Part shown: one piece after another, positions 9,067-17,695 of the stretch
Numbering within the stretch: position 1 is the stretch's first letter
Layout: every line of letters starts with the position of its first letter
Assembly (NCBI GenBank): GCA_964635545.1
Contig: CAZWOA010000003.1
Span: 1-64,000 of the forward strand
Source of the DNA: JAGPIS01 sp964635545
GTDB lineage: Bacteria; Bacteroidota; Bacteroidia; Bacteroidales; Marinilabiliaceae
Reading direction: 5' to 3'
Length of the DNA stretch: 64,000 bases
The notes under the pieces: model-generated
What the model was told of the DNA's origin: nothing
The model's input: only the letters and a program-made list of their open reading frames with translations
Database searches by the model: none
Program-made: the position numbers and the translations under genes

Positions 9067-11283
9067 TTAGAAATAGAAGCCTATACGCGCATTTACATAC
9101 ACCTTCCCTATTTCGGGTGAATACATAAGCGTAAACTCCAAAGGGAGATTGGGAAAGTAATATGCCGCAGTAGTTGCAATGCCAGAATATAGTTCGGCAT
9201 GTAGAAACTCATCAAGATTGTTGTAGTTGAAAAGGCCTACATTAGACCTCAAAATACCATACAGATCACCATACATGCGCCATTGTGCACCAACCTGCCC
9301 CACCGCAGCTGAACTGACAAAAAGCTGACCTTCATTCATACCGAAGAAAGGAATATGATAATCGACAAAGCTGGCAGGCCCTCCAAGCATAAACTTATTA
9401 GATAGTAAATCTCGATTATTAAAAGAGTGTCCCAAATATATTTTTGTAATCATCGATATCTTTGGGGTAATAGGAATATAGGTTTCAAAATCGCCAAGTA
9501 CTCGATAATAATTTCCCTTCGATGGATTAAGCTCTTCAGATACATTATCATAATTTGAAATTGAATATGATCTGTCGAAACCTGTATATCCGAAAACATT
9601 GATATTAAAGCCTGTTTCGGGTAAAAACTTACGATTTAGAGAGTTATAATGTAATTCAGCATTTCCGTAGAAGCTTTTTATATTTCCTTTTGCTACGTTA
9701 CCGTAGGCTATAGAAGGTGAAAAACGGCTTTCCCCATATCCAATACCTAATCTAAATTCGAGATCCGGATTTAAAATATATCCATATGAGGCGTTTAGAA
9801 TTGATGATAATATTGAGTATTGATAGTTAAAAGATGCATTATTATATATGGGAATTTTAAATCGGTTGGCATCGTAAGATATATCTAAATAACGATTAAA
9901 TTTATGGCCAAAGTACTGCACATGTCGCAGTTTAAATCTGGGCATCTCCGATATAGCCACTTTTCCTTCACTAAGCGACCTCTCTCCCACTTTATTATTC
10001 AATGTATAATCGAGCATCAACGAAGCATTGGTGAAAGTGTGATATGACAAGCCCAACTTCAATGACGTTTGTGGATTTTCGACAACAATACATTTAAGAG
10101 TAGCTCCTATAGAGTCGGAATCTACAACCTCGTAATTAAGACTCTTATAGTAACCTGTAGAGTAAGCCCTACGGAATGCATCATTAATTTCTGCAGGAGT
10201 ATAAGCTTTACCTATTTGTAAATTAAGGTTATGTTTTAACAGGTGCAATGATGAACGGCGTAACTCCTGATAATCTATATCCCTTATAATCAAGCTCTTT
10301 CTATTGGGCAGCTTATGATTATCTATATAGTAGTCGTCATCATAACTACTCATTTTTTCAGCCAGTTGCTTAAAAAGTGGCAAAAAGTCATCACCCGTTG
10401 AGTTCCCGATACTGATAATAGTATCTGACGACTCGAAGCTGGCAGCAGTATATTGACCTAGAGGCGGTTCAATAATCATATCGCAAATCTGCTTCTCCTT
10501 TACCAAATCTTCGGCATCACGATAGTTGGTAATCTGATACATTACATCAAAAGCAGTGCGGATATCGCTTGAGTGAGCAAGTCCCGAGAAAAGATTAACC
10601 CCAATAACATAATCGGCACCCATTTTCACCACATCACGCACTGGGAAATTACGTACTATACCACCATCCACAAGCTTAGTATCATTATAATCAACAGCAG
10701 AAAATACTCCGGGGATAGCCATACTACTGCGTATTGCCCTTACAATATCGCCCTTATCGAGAATAACAGCCTGCCCATTGGACAAATCGGTGGCAACACA
10801 TTGAAAAGGTATGGATAATTGATGGAAGTCCTTAATATCGTGCACAGGGAAAAATACCTCTGCAAACTTCAGCCAAATCTCTTGTGGCTCAATAAAACCG
10901 GTAAAAGGTTTTGGTCTGAAACCCTCAAAAAAGACCTCCAGAGCATAATTTTCATAATCTTTCTTAGTCTCAATGCTCACATTTTTAAAAAGAGGCTTAC
11001 CTGCCAGAAGCTCACTCCAGTTAAGATTACCGGCAATAACCTCAATCTCTTTACCGCTGTAACCGGCCGCATACATGGCTCCAATAATAGCTCCCATACT
11101 TGTTCCGGTAATATAATCGACCTTTAAACCTGCTTCATCTATCGCTTTAAGCACACCAATATGCGCCAAACCTTTAGCACCACCGCCACTCAGCACAAGT
11201 CCCACTTTAGGGCGCTGCCCATTAGCACTACTCACCATAGAAAGTGCCAATAACAATGCGAATATGCGGTAATACCTATGCAT
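9067..11283 (-). CDS. Patatin-like phospholipase fused to a BamA-like outer-membrane barrel
   Basis: 738 residues with a signal peptide (about 1-22). The patatin domain carries the oxyanion-hole GGGAKG (33-38), the nucleophile elbow GTSMG (Ser62) and the DGG of the catalytic Asp (Asp206). A POTRA-like module follows (about 330-400), then a surface-antigen/BamA-type 16-strand barrel ending in RIGFYF. This is the layout of PlpD-type (type Vd) proteins: a lipase carried to the outer membrane by its own barrel. Whether the lipase is released or stays attached cannot be told. It probably hydrolyses phospholipids at the cell surface. It is convergent with the phosphoesterase gene (no gap) and downstream of the LtaS-like gene. 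Confidence 0.9.
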   Translation of the reverse strand: MHRYYRIFALLLALSMVSSANGQRPKVGLVLSGGGAKGLAHIGVLKAIDEAGLKVDYITGTSMGAIIGAMYAAGYSGKEIEVIAGNLNWSELLAGKPLFKNVSIETKKDYENYALEVFFEGFRPKPFTGFIEPQEIWLKFAEVFFPVHDIKDFHQLSIPFQCVATDLSNGQAVILDKGDIVRAIRSSMAIPGVFSAVDYNDTKLVDGGIVRNFPVRDVVKMGADYVIGVNLFSGLAHSSDIRTAFDVMYQITNYRDAEDLVKEKQICDMIIEPPLGQYTAASFESSDTIISIGNSTGDDFLPLFKQLAEKMSSYDDDYYIDNHKLPNRKSLIIRDIDYQELRRSSLHLLKHNLNLQIGKAYTPAEINDAFRRAYSTGYYKSLNYEVVDSDSIGATLKCIVVENPQTSLKLGLSYHTFTNASLMLDYTLNNKVGERSLSEGKVAISEMPRFKLRHVQYFGHKFNRYLDISYDANRFKIPIYNNASFNYQYSILSSILNASYGYILNPDLEFRLGIGYGESRFSPSIAYGNVAKGNIKSFYGNAELHYNSLNRKFLPETGFNINVFGYTGFDRSYSISNYDNVSEELNPSKGNYYRVLGDFETYIPITPKISMITKIYLGHSFNNRDLLSNKFMLGGPASFVDYHIPFFGMNEGQLFVSSAAVGQVGAQWRMYGDLYGILRSNVGLFNYNNLDEFLHAELYSGIATTAAYYFPNLPLEFTLMYSPEIGKVYVNARIGFYF

Positions 11284-11352
11284 AATTGATAAGAACTAAA
11301 GAATAAAAATTATTTTCAGACAACAATATAGTTAAAAATCATTGATTTACCA

Positions 11353-13314
11353 TTATCTACCTGGCACAAGTCTATCTTCAATCATTCTATTATTAAACTG
11401 CTGAATAACAGCCTTTAACATCTGTTCCTCCTCATTTACATCAAGTTGTCCTTGCATATTATTTTTCAGATAATGGTCATCTGCATAATTATAAACCCCG
11501 GTTATTTTTTTTCCATCAAAATAGATAACCTTACCATTCATCATAAATTGATAAACCTCATTTGAGTAATTTACGACAAATTTATCGGAATTACTATCCA
11601 GCAGATTATTTCCAAAGGCCACAAACGGCTGTTCAACACCCACATAGCCAAGCACAGTGGGCATTATGTCAATTTGCTGTGCCAATCGTGTTTCCACTCC
11701 TTTACTAATCGAACCATCGGGAGTAAAGAAAATAAGCGGCACACCAAATGCTTCCACATTATTTTTATACTCATCATGCTCAGGCACGATACTATGGTCG
11801 GCAGTTATCACAAACAGAGTATTTTCATACCATGGCATAGTTTTTATCTGATTAAAGAAGAGTCTTAGAGCATTATCAGTATAGCCAATACACTCCTGCA
11901 CAGGCAGTGGTCCGGTAGGAAACACACCTTCATACTCGGCAGGCACCTTAAATGGGTGATGTGATGAGAGAGAAAAGAGAGCAGTTACGAAAGGCTCCTC
12001 AATTTCATTCATCTTATTGCCAAAATATCTAAAGAACTTATCATCCCAAATACCCCAGATACCATCAAAATCGGCATCATTAGCATACTCATTTTTACCA
12101 TAGTAATTCTGAAAACCTGCAATACGGGCAAAAGCATCGAAACCCATTGAACCGTTGGGCGCACCATGGAAGAAAGCCGAGTTATAACCCTCTGCACCAA
12201 GAATATTGGCCAAACTATTAATCTTGTTTGATGAATATTCACTCACCACATAAGGCAGCACCAAGGCCGGAATACCGGCTAGCACCGATGGCATTGCATC
12301 TATCGATTTACGGCCATTGGCATATGCGTTTCTAAATATAAGACTCTCATGGGCCAGTGAATCGAGAAAAGGCGTGTAACCACGATATTTGCCATCTTCG
12401 AGCATGGGATTGAACACCCCCAGAAACTCACGGCTGAAACTCTCAAGAATAATCACAACCACATTTTTTTTCAGTGGCTTATTATCAAAATTATATTGGC
12501 GTACAACGCTGAATACCTCTCCTGCCTTACTCTCAGGCTCAAAAAAGCTCATCTGCGTAAAACTCTTTTTACCAATAGTGCGAATTATGGAGAAAGGAGT
12601 ATTAAGCACAATGGCCATCTCCTCGGGCGAATCGACATAAGCACCTGCATTACTTAGTGTTATAGGACGTGTGCTATGGCGGTAACCACCACGGATACCA
12701 ATTACCGAAAATGCAGAAACAGCAACCAATACCACCAAAGAAACAAGAACATATACAAAATTATTCTTAATAGCAGACCGTCGAGGTTGAAGTACTGAAT
12801 ATGCCATAGAAAGCAGTATCATCATCAGCACAAAGAACAGAGCCACATACCAGAAATCGATAATAAACTGCACCCACAGTTTACCCATATTCTGCTCATT
12901 TTTAAGGATATCAATCACATTAAAGGTTGACCTTTTAAGAATAAATCTGTAATATATAATATCGATACTATTAAGTGCAAAACCTACCCCATTGACGGTA
13001 AGAAACAACCCTTTAAGAAACTTTTTATATCCGCCGTTGTACTTGAATTTGAAAGAAAGAACAAAAAACAGAAAATATAAAATATTAAGATATATAAGAG
13101 CACTATTATCAAAAAGCAATCCACCCTTCATTATACGCATAAAGCCTGACAGCGTAACATGTGGAAAAAGTTCAGTATTCATAAGGTAAAACGTCACCCT
13201 GAAGACGGCATAGAATAGAAAAAGTATGGCAAATCGATATGCCAACACCAAAAACTCGTTACACTCAACACTGGGAGTTTTAAAGAGAGAGAGGAAATTA
13301 CGTTTAGATTTCAT
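11353..13314 (-). CDS. LtaS/MdoB-like membrane sulfatase-fold phosphotransferase
   Basis: 653 residues. About five N-terminal membrane helices (residues 20-205) precede an extracytoplasmic alkaline-phosphatase/sulfatase-fold domain. Conserved sites include the metal-binding Glu in VVVIILESFS (Glu291), the nucleophile region NGRKSIDAMPS (Ser337 where LtaS has Thr) and the metal site ITADHSIVPEH. Families of this type move phosphoglycerol or phosphoethanolamine onto glycans or lipids at the outer face of the inner membrane. Lipoteichoic acid is not expected in this phylum, so the true acceptor is unknown. A good promoter lies upstream at 13341-13370. The ATG is at 13314. Confidence 0.88.
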   Translation of the reverse strand: MKSKRNFLSLFKTPSVECNEFLVLAYRFAILFLFYAVFRVTFYLMNTELFPHVTLSGFMRIMKGGLLFDNSALIYLNILYFLFFVLSFKFKYNGGYKKFLKGLFLTVNGVGFALNSIDIIYYRFILKRSTFNVIDILKNEQNMGKLWVQFIIDFWYVALFFVLMMILLSMAYSVLQPRRSAIKNNFVYVLVSLVVLVAVSAFSVIGIRGGYRHSTRPITLSNAGAYVDSPEEMAIVLNTPFSIIRTIGKKSFTQMSFFEPESKAGEVFSVVRQYNFDNKPLKKNVVVIILESFSREFLGVFNPMLEDGKYRGYTPFLDSLAHESLIFRNAYANGRKSIDAMPSVLAGIPALVLPYVVSEYSSNKINSLANILGAEGYNSAFFHGAPNGSMGFDAFARIAGFQNYYGKNEYANDADFDGIWGIWDDKFFRYFGNKMNEIEEPFVTALFSLSSHHPFKVPAEYEGVFPTGPLPVQECIGYTDNALRLFFNQIKTMPWYENTLFVITADHSIVPEHDEYKNNVEAFGVPLIFFTPDGSISKGVETRLAQQIDIMPTVLGYVGVEQPFVAFGNNLLDSNSDKFVVNYSNEVYQFMMNGKVIYFDGKKITGVYNYADDHYLKNNMQGQLDVNEEEQMLKAVIQQFNNRMIEDRLVPGR

Positions 13315-13340
13315 TTTACGTAAAATTATTATTGAAGATG

Positions 13341-13370
13341 CAAATTTACCATTTTTGGGTTAAGTGGCAA
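13341..13370 (-). promoter_or_regulatory. Bacteroidota-type promoter of the LtaS-like gene
   Basis: Minus strand: TTG (13370-13368), a 19-base spacer and TAAATTTG (13348-13341), a full consensus match. It lies 27 bases upstream of the ATG. Confidence 0.75.
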
Positions 13371-13518
13371 TCATCAATTGTGTAGAATTGCCCTAATCAA
13401 TATCTGTAATGATAAAAAAAGGCAATAAAACATGTTTCAACTGTAGCCTAACACCATTGTAATTCACACTTTTAACTAAATTTAATTGCGTTGCAACTCT
13501 TATAGTAACCCAAAAACA

Positions 13519-13548
13519 TTGTTAATTGATGTTTTATTGATAATTTTG
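13519..13548 (+). promoter_or_regulatory. Bacteroidota-type promoter of the TPR-popT-aroE operon
   Basis: TTG (13519-13521), a 19-base spacer and TAATTTTG (13541-13548), a full consensus match. It lies 24 bases upstream of the ATG at 13573 and is divergent from the promoter at 13341-13370. Confidence 0.75.
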
Positions 13549-13572
13549 TAGATTAATAATGTAAGGAAATAT

Positions 13573-14994
13573 ATGCAGGAATTTTTCCATGCCGGACAGA
13601 ATGCCAACAAAGAAACCATCAATTCTTTTGAAAAGATGCTTCGTGGAGAAAGGACTCTTTATTTTGATGTTCATGAAATAGAGTCGTTACACGACCATTT
13701 TGTGGAAAATGATAACCTAGAGATGGCCGATAGAGTGCTCGCCATTGGATTATCATTACACCCCGACTCCATTAGTTTAAAAACGCGCAAAGCCTCCATG
13801 CTCACCGACAAAGGTGCTCTGGATGAGGCGGTTGAAATGCTTTCAACCCTTAAAGAGATAGACTCAAGCAACAGCGACATATATATTAATCTTGGCTGGA
13901 TATTTCTTAAAAAAGGAGAAATAGGAAAAGCATTAGAATACTTTGAAAATGCTGTAAAGCTTACCAATGAAGATGATAAAGCCGATATTCTGCTTGAGAT
14001 AGGTATAAATCTTAATCAAAACGACTTTAACCTTGAGGCAGTGCCCTTTCTTGAGAGGTCGCTCCTCATAAATCCAGATAATGAAAGTGCTCTTTTTGAA
14101 GTTGCATACGGCTATGACAGGCTCGACATGAATCAAAAGAGTACGGCTGCCTATGAGCATCTGCTGGAGATAAACCCATTCATTGAAAACGCATGGTACA
14201 ACCTTGGTATTCAGCATAATAAGCTATTCAGATATAATGAATCTATAGATGCTTATGATTATACTATTGCGTTAAATCCAAATTATTCGGACGCATACTT
14301 CAACAAGGGCAACACGTATGTCAATATGGGTAAGTTTGATAAGGCACTTGACTGCTATCTGGAACATGCGTCATTTAAGGAAGATCTTAACCAGACGTAT
14401 CAATATATAGGCGACTGTTGGGAGCAACTTTCCAACCCAGCAATGGCTGTGAGGTTTTTTCAGAAATCGCTGGAGCTAGAGCCCACAAATGCCGATGCAA
14501 TGTACGGCTATGCCACAGCACTTATGGCACTTGGCGATTTTGAGGAGAGTATAATTATGATCAATCAGGCACTGTCGATAAACCCTATTCAATCGGATTA
14601 TTACTTTGCACTGGCTCAGGCATATCTGGAGATGAGCGATTTAAAGCAATGTGCTCATAGTCTGGAGATTGGTTTATCACTATCGCCCAACGAGTTACTT
14701 GCATGGATAGAGCTTATTAAACTTAAAGTAACGCTATCCAAACGCTTTAATGCTGATAACTTTATTAAGAAAGCACGTCGCGAATATGGCGAAGAGCTAC
14801 CTTCATTATTGTATCTGGATGCCTACATCAGTTTTTACCTGAAAAGAGATATCAAAAGCACCATTACAAAGCTAAACATAGCAATAATGGCCGACAGGAA
14901 TATGCTGGATGAGTTGCATGAAGAGGCTGCTGCCATGCTTGAGCATGAAGATATAAAAGAAATTGTTAAAAATTCGGATATCAATAAAAATTAG
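13573..14994 (+). CDS. Cytoplasmic tetratricopeptide-repeat protein
   Basis: 473 residues made almost wholly of TPR units. Motifs such as DIYINLGWIFLKKGEIGKAL, AWYNLGIQHNKLFRYNESI and SDAYFNKGNTYVNMGKFDKA recur about every 34 residues from about residue 60 to 390. No signal peptide or enzymatic domain is visible. TPR superhelices bind partner proteins, so this is probably an adaptor. It is first in an operon with a DUF368 transporter (22-base gap) and aroE. Proteins of this type at this position are common in Bacteroidota, but no function is established to my knowledge. A weak AAGGA precedes the ATG. Confidence 0.85.
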   Translation: MQEFFHAGQNANKETINSFEKMLRGERTLYFDVHEIESLHDHFVENDNLEMADRVLAIGLSLHPDSISLKTRKASMLTDKGALDEAVEMLSTLKEIDSSNSDIYINLGWIFLKKGEIGKALEYFENAVKLTNEDDKADILLEIGINLNQNDFNLEAVPFLERSLLINPDNESALFEVAYGYDRLDMNQKSTAAYEHLLEINPFIENAWYNLGIQHNKLFRYNESIDAYDYTIALNPNYSDAYFNKGNTYVNMGKFDKALDCYLEHASFKEDLNQTYQYIGDCWEQLSNPAMAVRFFQKSLELEPTNADAMYGYATALMALGDFEESIIMINQALSINPIQSDYYFALAQAYLEMSDLKQCAHSLEIGLSLSPNELLAWIELIKLKVTLSKRFNADNFIKKARREYGEELPSLLYLDAYISFYLKRDIKSTITKLNIAIMADRNMLDELHEEAAAMLEHEDIKEIVKNSDINKN

Positions 14995-15016
14995 AACAAA
15001 AACACACCATTATTTC

Positions 15017-15970
15017 ATGAGTAAAATAAGTAAAAAAGAGGCTATTGCGCTTACACTTAAAGGTGTTGCCATGGGAGCAGCCAACGTAATACCCGGAGTA
15101 TCGGGTGGTACTATAGCACTTATAACCGGAGTGTTTGAAAGACTAATAAATGCGCTTAAGTCATTCAACAAAAAAGCGATAAACCTACTATTAAAAGGTG
15201 AATTTAAGGCCTTTTTAGCGCATATCGACTTTTACTTTTTGCTGGCTCTCTTCGCAGGAGTTTTTATAGCAATAATAACCTTTGCGCGTTTATTCAAATA
15301 CCTATTTGAACACTATCCAATCTATTTATGGTCGTTTTTCCTAGGATTGGTGGTTGCATCGGTGTGGTATGTGGCCAAAACAGTTACACGCTGGCACTGG
15401 ACAACAATACTGTCATTAATAACAGGCACAGTGATAGCTGGCGGCATCACAATGCTTACACCTGCCGAGAGCGACTCGTCATTTGTATATCTTCTGATAT
15501 GTGGCGTGGTGGCAGTTTGCAGCATGATACTACCGGGACTGTCGGGCTCATTCGTTCTTATACTTATGGGCAACTACCAGTTGATAATGATAGACGCAGT
15601 GAGCGAATTCAACCTTAGAATATTGGTACCGGTAGCAATTGGTGCAGGATTAGGATTGCCGCTTTTCTCATCGTTTCTGTCGTGGTTACTGAAGAAATAC
15701 AACAACCAGACCATTGCCCTACTCACAGGCTTTATTGCAGGCTCGCTAAGTATTTTATGGCCTTGGAAAACCACTGTAGAACAAGCATTTGGAGATAAAA
15801 TGAAGACTATCGGTTATGAATGGCATCTGCCTGAAGTTGACCTAAGCTTGTTTATTGCAATATTTTTTGCGATTTTAGGAGTACTGACAATTGTTGTTAC
15901 CGAAATGATGGCCGACAAACAAAGCAAATCATCTGAATTAAATCTTGCGCAAGATAAACAGAATAGTTAA
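15017..15970 (+). CDS. DUF368 membrane protein, PopT-like polyprenyl-phosphate transporter
   Basis: 317 residues from the start MSKISKKEAIAL; an upstream in-frame start at 14963 overlaps the preceding gene and lacks conserved residues. Eight or more membrane helices are predicted. The family signatures are NVIPGVSGGTIALITG near the N-terminus and the pseudo-repeat MILPGLSGSFVLILMGNYQ in the middle. DUF368 proteins of the PopT type have been reported to flip undecaprenyl phosphate back across the inner membrane, recycling the lipid carrier of peptidoglycan and surface glycans. Assignment here is by family only. It sits between a TPR gene (22-base gap) and aroE (21-base gap) on the same strand. 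Confidence 0.85.
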   Translation: MSKISKKEAIALTLKGVAMGAANVIPGVSGGTIALITGVFERLINALKSFNKKAINLLLKGEFKAFLAHIDFYFLLALFAGVFIAIITFARLFKYLFEHYPIYLWSFFLGLVVASVWYVAKTVTRWHWTTILSLITGTVIAGGITMLTPAESDSSFVYLLICGVVAVCSMILPGLSGSFVLILMGNYQLIMIDAVSEFNLRILVPVAIGAGLGLPLFSSFLSWLLKKYNNQTIALLTGFIAGSLSILWPWKTTVEQAFGDKMKTIGYEWHLPEVDLSLFIAIFFAILGVLTIVVTEMMADKQSKSSELNLAQDKQNS

Positions 15971-15991
15971 CCTACATAATACCCGCTGATT

Positions 15992-16759
15992 ATGAAGACA
16001 TATGGATTAATAGGATACCCACTCTCCCACTCTTTTTCGCAAAAATATTTCACCCAAAAATTTAGCGATGAGAATATTGATGCTCGTTATCTTCTTTTTC
16101 CATTAACCACCATTGATGAGTTTAAGGGCCTTCTTGAGCATCATCCATATATAGCGGGATTGAATGTTACCATACCATACAAAGAGAAGGTTATTCCTTT
16201 TCTTGATGAGATAGACCCTTCGGCGGATGAAATAGGTGCCATAAACGTGATTAAAATTAATTGGGAGAATGGTAAACCACACCTCAAAGGCTATAATAGT
16301 GACACATACGGATTTGAGCAATCACTATTGCCATTACTTCAACCTACGCACCAGCGCGGATTGATACTTGGCACCGGAGGAGCATCAAAAGCGGTGGCAT
16401 ATGTGCTCAACAAACTTAAAATTCCTGTAACATTCGTATCGCGACAGCCCCACCGACTAAACGATATTCACTACACCCAGGTGGATAAGGCAGTAATACA
16501 GTCGCACACAATTATAGTAAACACATCGCCGGTGGGTATGTATCCCTATCCTGATAACTGCCCCGATATTCCGTATGAATATTTAACTACGGAGCATATA
16601 GCCTACGATTTGATATATAATCCCGAGCAGACCCTGTTTCTTAAGAAGGCCGAAGAGCGTGGAGCAGTAACAAAAAACGGAATTGAGATGCTGTTTCTTC
16701 AGGCCAAAGGTGCTTGGGAAATATGGAACACAGCTGAATCAGAAACTACGGAGCCTTAA
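15992..16759 (+). CDS. aroE: Shikimate 5-dehydrogenase
   Basis: 255 residues. The substrate-binding N-terminus GYPLSHSFSQKYF, the catalytic Lys in NVTIPYKEKV (Lys64), the catalytic Asp in GYNSDTYGF (Asp104), the nucleotide-binding LGTGGASKAV and the C-terminal NGIEMLFLQAKGAWEIW are all present. The enzyme reduces 3-dehydroshikimate to shikimate with NADPH in the aromatic amino-acid pathway. It is the last gene of the TPR-DUF368-aroE operon. Its last 21 bases overlap the convergent end of truA. There is no Shine-Dalgarno sequence, as is usual for this phylum. Confidence 0.95.
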   Translation: MKTYGLIGYPLSHSFSQKYFTQKFSDENIDARYLLFPLTTIDEFKGLLEHHPYIAGLNVTIPYKEKVIPFLDEIDPSADEIGAINVIKINWENGKPHLKGYNSDTYGFEQSLLPLLQPTHQRGLILGTGGASKAVAYVLNKLKIPVTFVSRQPHRLNDIHYTQVDKAVIQSHTIIVNTSPVGMYPYPDNCPDIPYEYLTTEHIAYDLIYNPEQTLFLKKAEERGAVTKNGIEMLFLQAKGAWEIWNTAESETTEP

Positions 16760-17527
16760 CTCATGCGAAAGAGGCTTAAAACCACCTCCTTGCGGGTATT
16801 CTATATCAACCAGCGATAAAGCTTGCGGCGGTGCTGAAGAGCCTGCCGCACAGCGGTTTTTGCCTTCAATAATATTAACAAACTGATTGATATCTATTTT
16901 ATTTCGCCCCACATCGAGCAGCGTGCCCACAATGGCGCGCACCATATTACGCAAAAACCTATCTGCCTTAATTATATAACGCCACTCATATTCGGACAAT
17001 TGCACCCATTCGGCCTTCATAATTTTACAATTATTGGTCTTCACATCGGTGTGCAACTTACTAAAACTTGTAAAATCCTGATAATCAAACAACTTCAGCG
17101 AAGCTTTATTCATAGCATCAAAATCTAAATCATAAACCGAACGATGGGCAACACCACTTCTAAACGGCTCTTTGCGTAGAGTAATATCGTAATGATAGGT
17201 GCGACTTAATGCCGAAAAGCGACTATGAAGCTCATTATCAACTTCTTGAATATTATAAATCAGAACATCATTGGGGAGAATCCTATTTAGTTTGAATATA
17301 AAATGGTTGAAATCGGTAATTTGTGCTGAAACATCGAAATGAGCCACAAAATAGGATGAATGCACACCCGTATCTGTACGGCCAGCCCCCACCACATTAA
17401 CATCCTCTTTCAAAAGAGTGCTAATGGCACCATTTACAGCCTCTTGCACAGTTATGGCATTATTCTGCACCTGCCAACCATGATAATTTGCCCCATTATA
17501 GGCCATCTCCATAAAATATCGAAACAT
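16739..17527 (-). CDS. truA: tRNA pseudouridine(38-40) synthase TruA
   Basis: 262 residues. The TruA start MFRYFMEMAYNGANYHGWQ, the catalytic motif GAGRTDTGVH with Asp52, and the later RFLRNMVRAIVGTLLDVG motif are intact. The enzyme converts uridines 38-40 of the tRNA anticodon arm to pseudouridine. The 3' end overlaps aroE by 21 bases on the opposite strand, so the last residues of both proteins are encoded by the same DNA. A likely promoter lies at 17544-17573. Confidence 0.95.
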   Translation of the reverse strand: MFRYFMEMAYNGANYHGWQVQNNAITVQEAVNGAISTLLKEDVNVVGAGRTDTGVHSSYFVAHFDVSAQITDFNHFIFKLNRILPNDVLIYNIQEVDNELHSRFSALSRTYHYDITLRKEPFRSGVAHRSVYDLDFDAMNKASLKLFDYQDFTSFSKLHTDVKTNNCKIMKAEWVQLSEYEWRYIIKADRFLRNMVRAIVGTLLDVGRNKIDINQFVNIIEGKNRCAAGSSAPPQALSLVDIEYPQGGGFKPLSHELRLRSF

Positions 17528-17543
17528 ATTACAGTATTTATCA

Positions 17544-17573
17544 CAAATATATGGTTTCTTTTTCAGTTGACAT
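17544..17573 (-). promoter_or_regulatory. Likely promoter of truA
   Basis: Minus strand: ATG in place of TTG at 17573-17571, a 19-base spacer and the -7 box TATATTTG at 17551-17544. One mismatch in the -33 box. Confidence 0.4.
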
Positions 17574-17654
17574 TAAATTAGATTGTGCAGAATCACATAT
17601 CGGCACCAACAGGTATTATAGAGTAACTAAGAGTTCTACAGACCATACAATCAT

Positions 17655-17686
17655 AAAAAAATCCGGGAAGCACCCGGATTTTTTTA
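17655..17686. terminator. Bidirectional terminator next to the M3 peptidase gene
   Basis: Perfect stem AAAAATCCGGG / CCCGGATTTTT with an AAGCA loop and T runs on both strands. It lies 10 bases past the stop of the minus-strand peptidase gene. Confidence 0.85.
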
Positions 17687-17695
17687 TCTTTTTAT

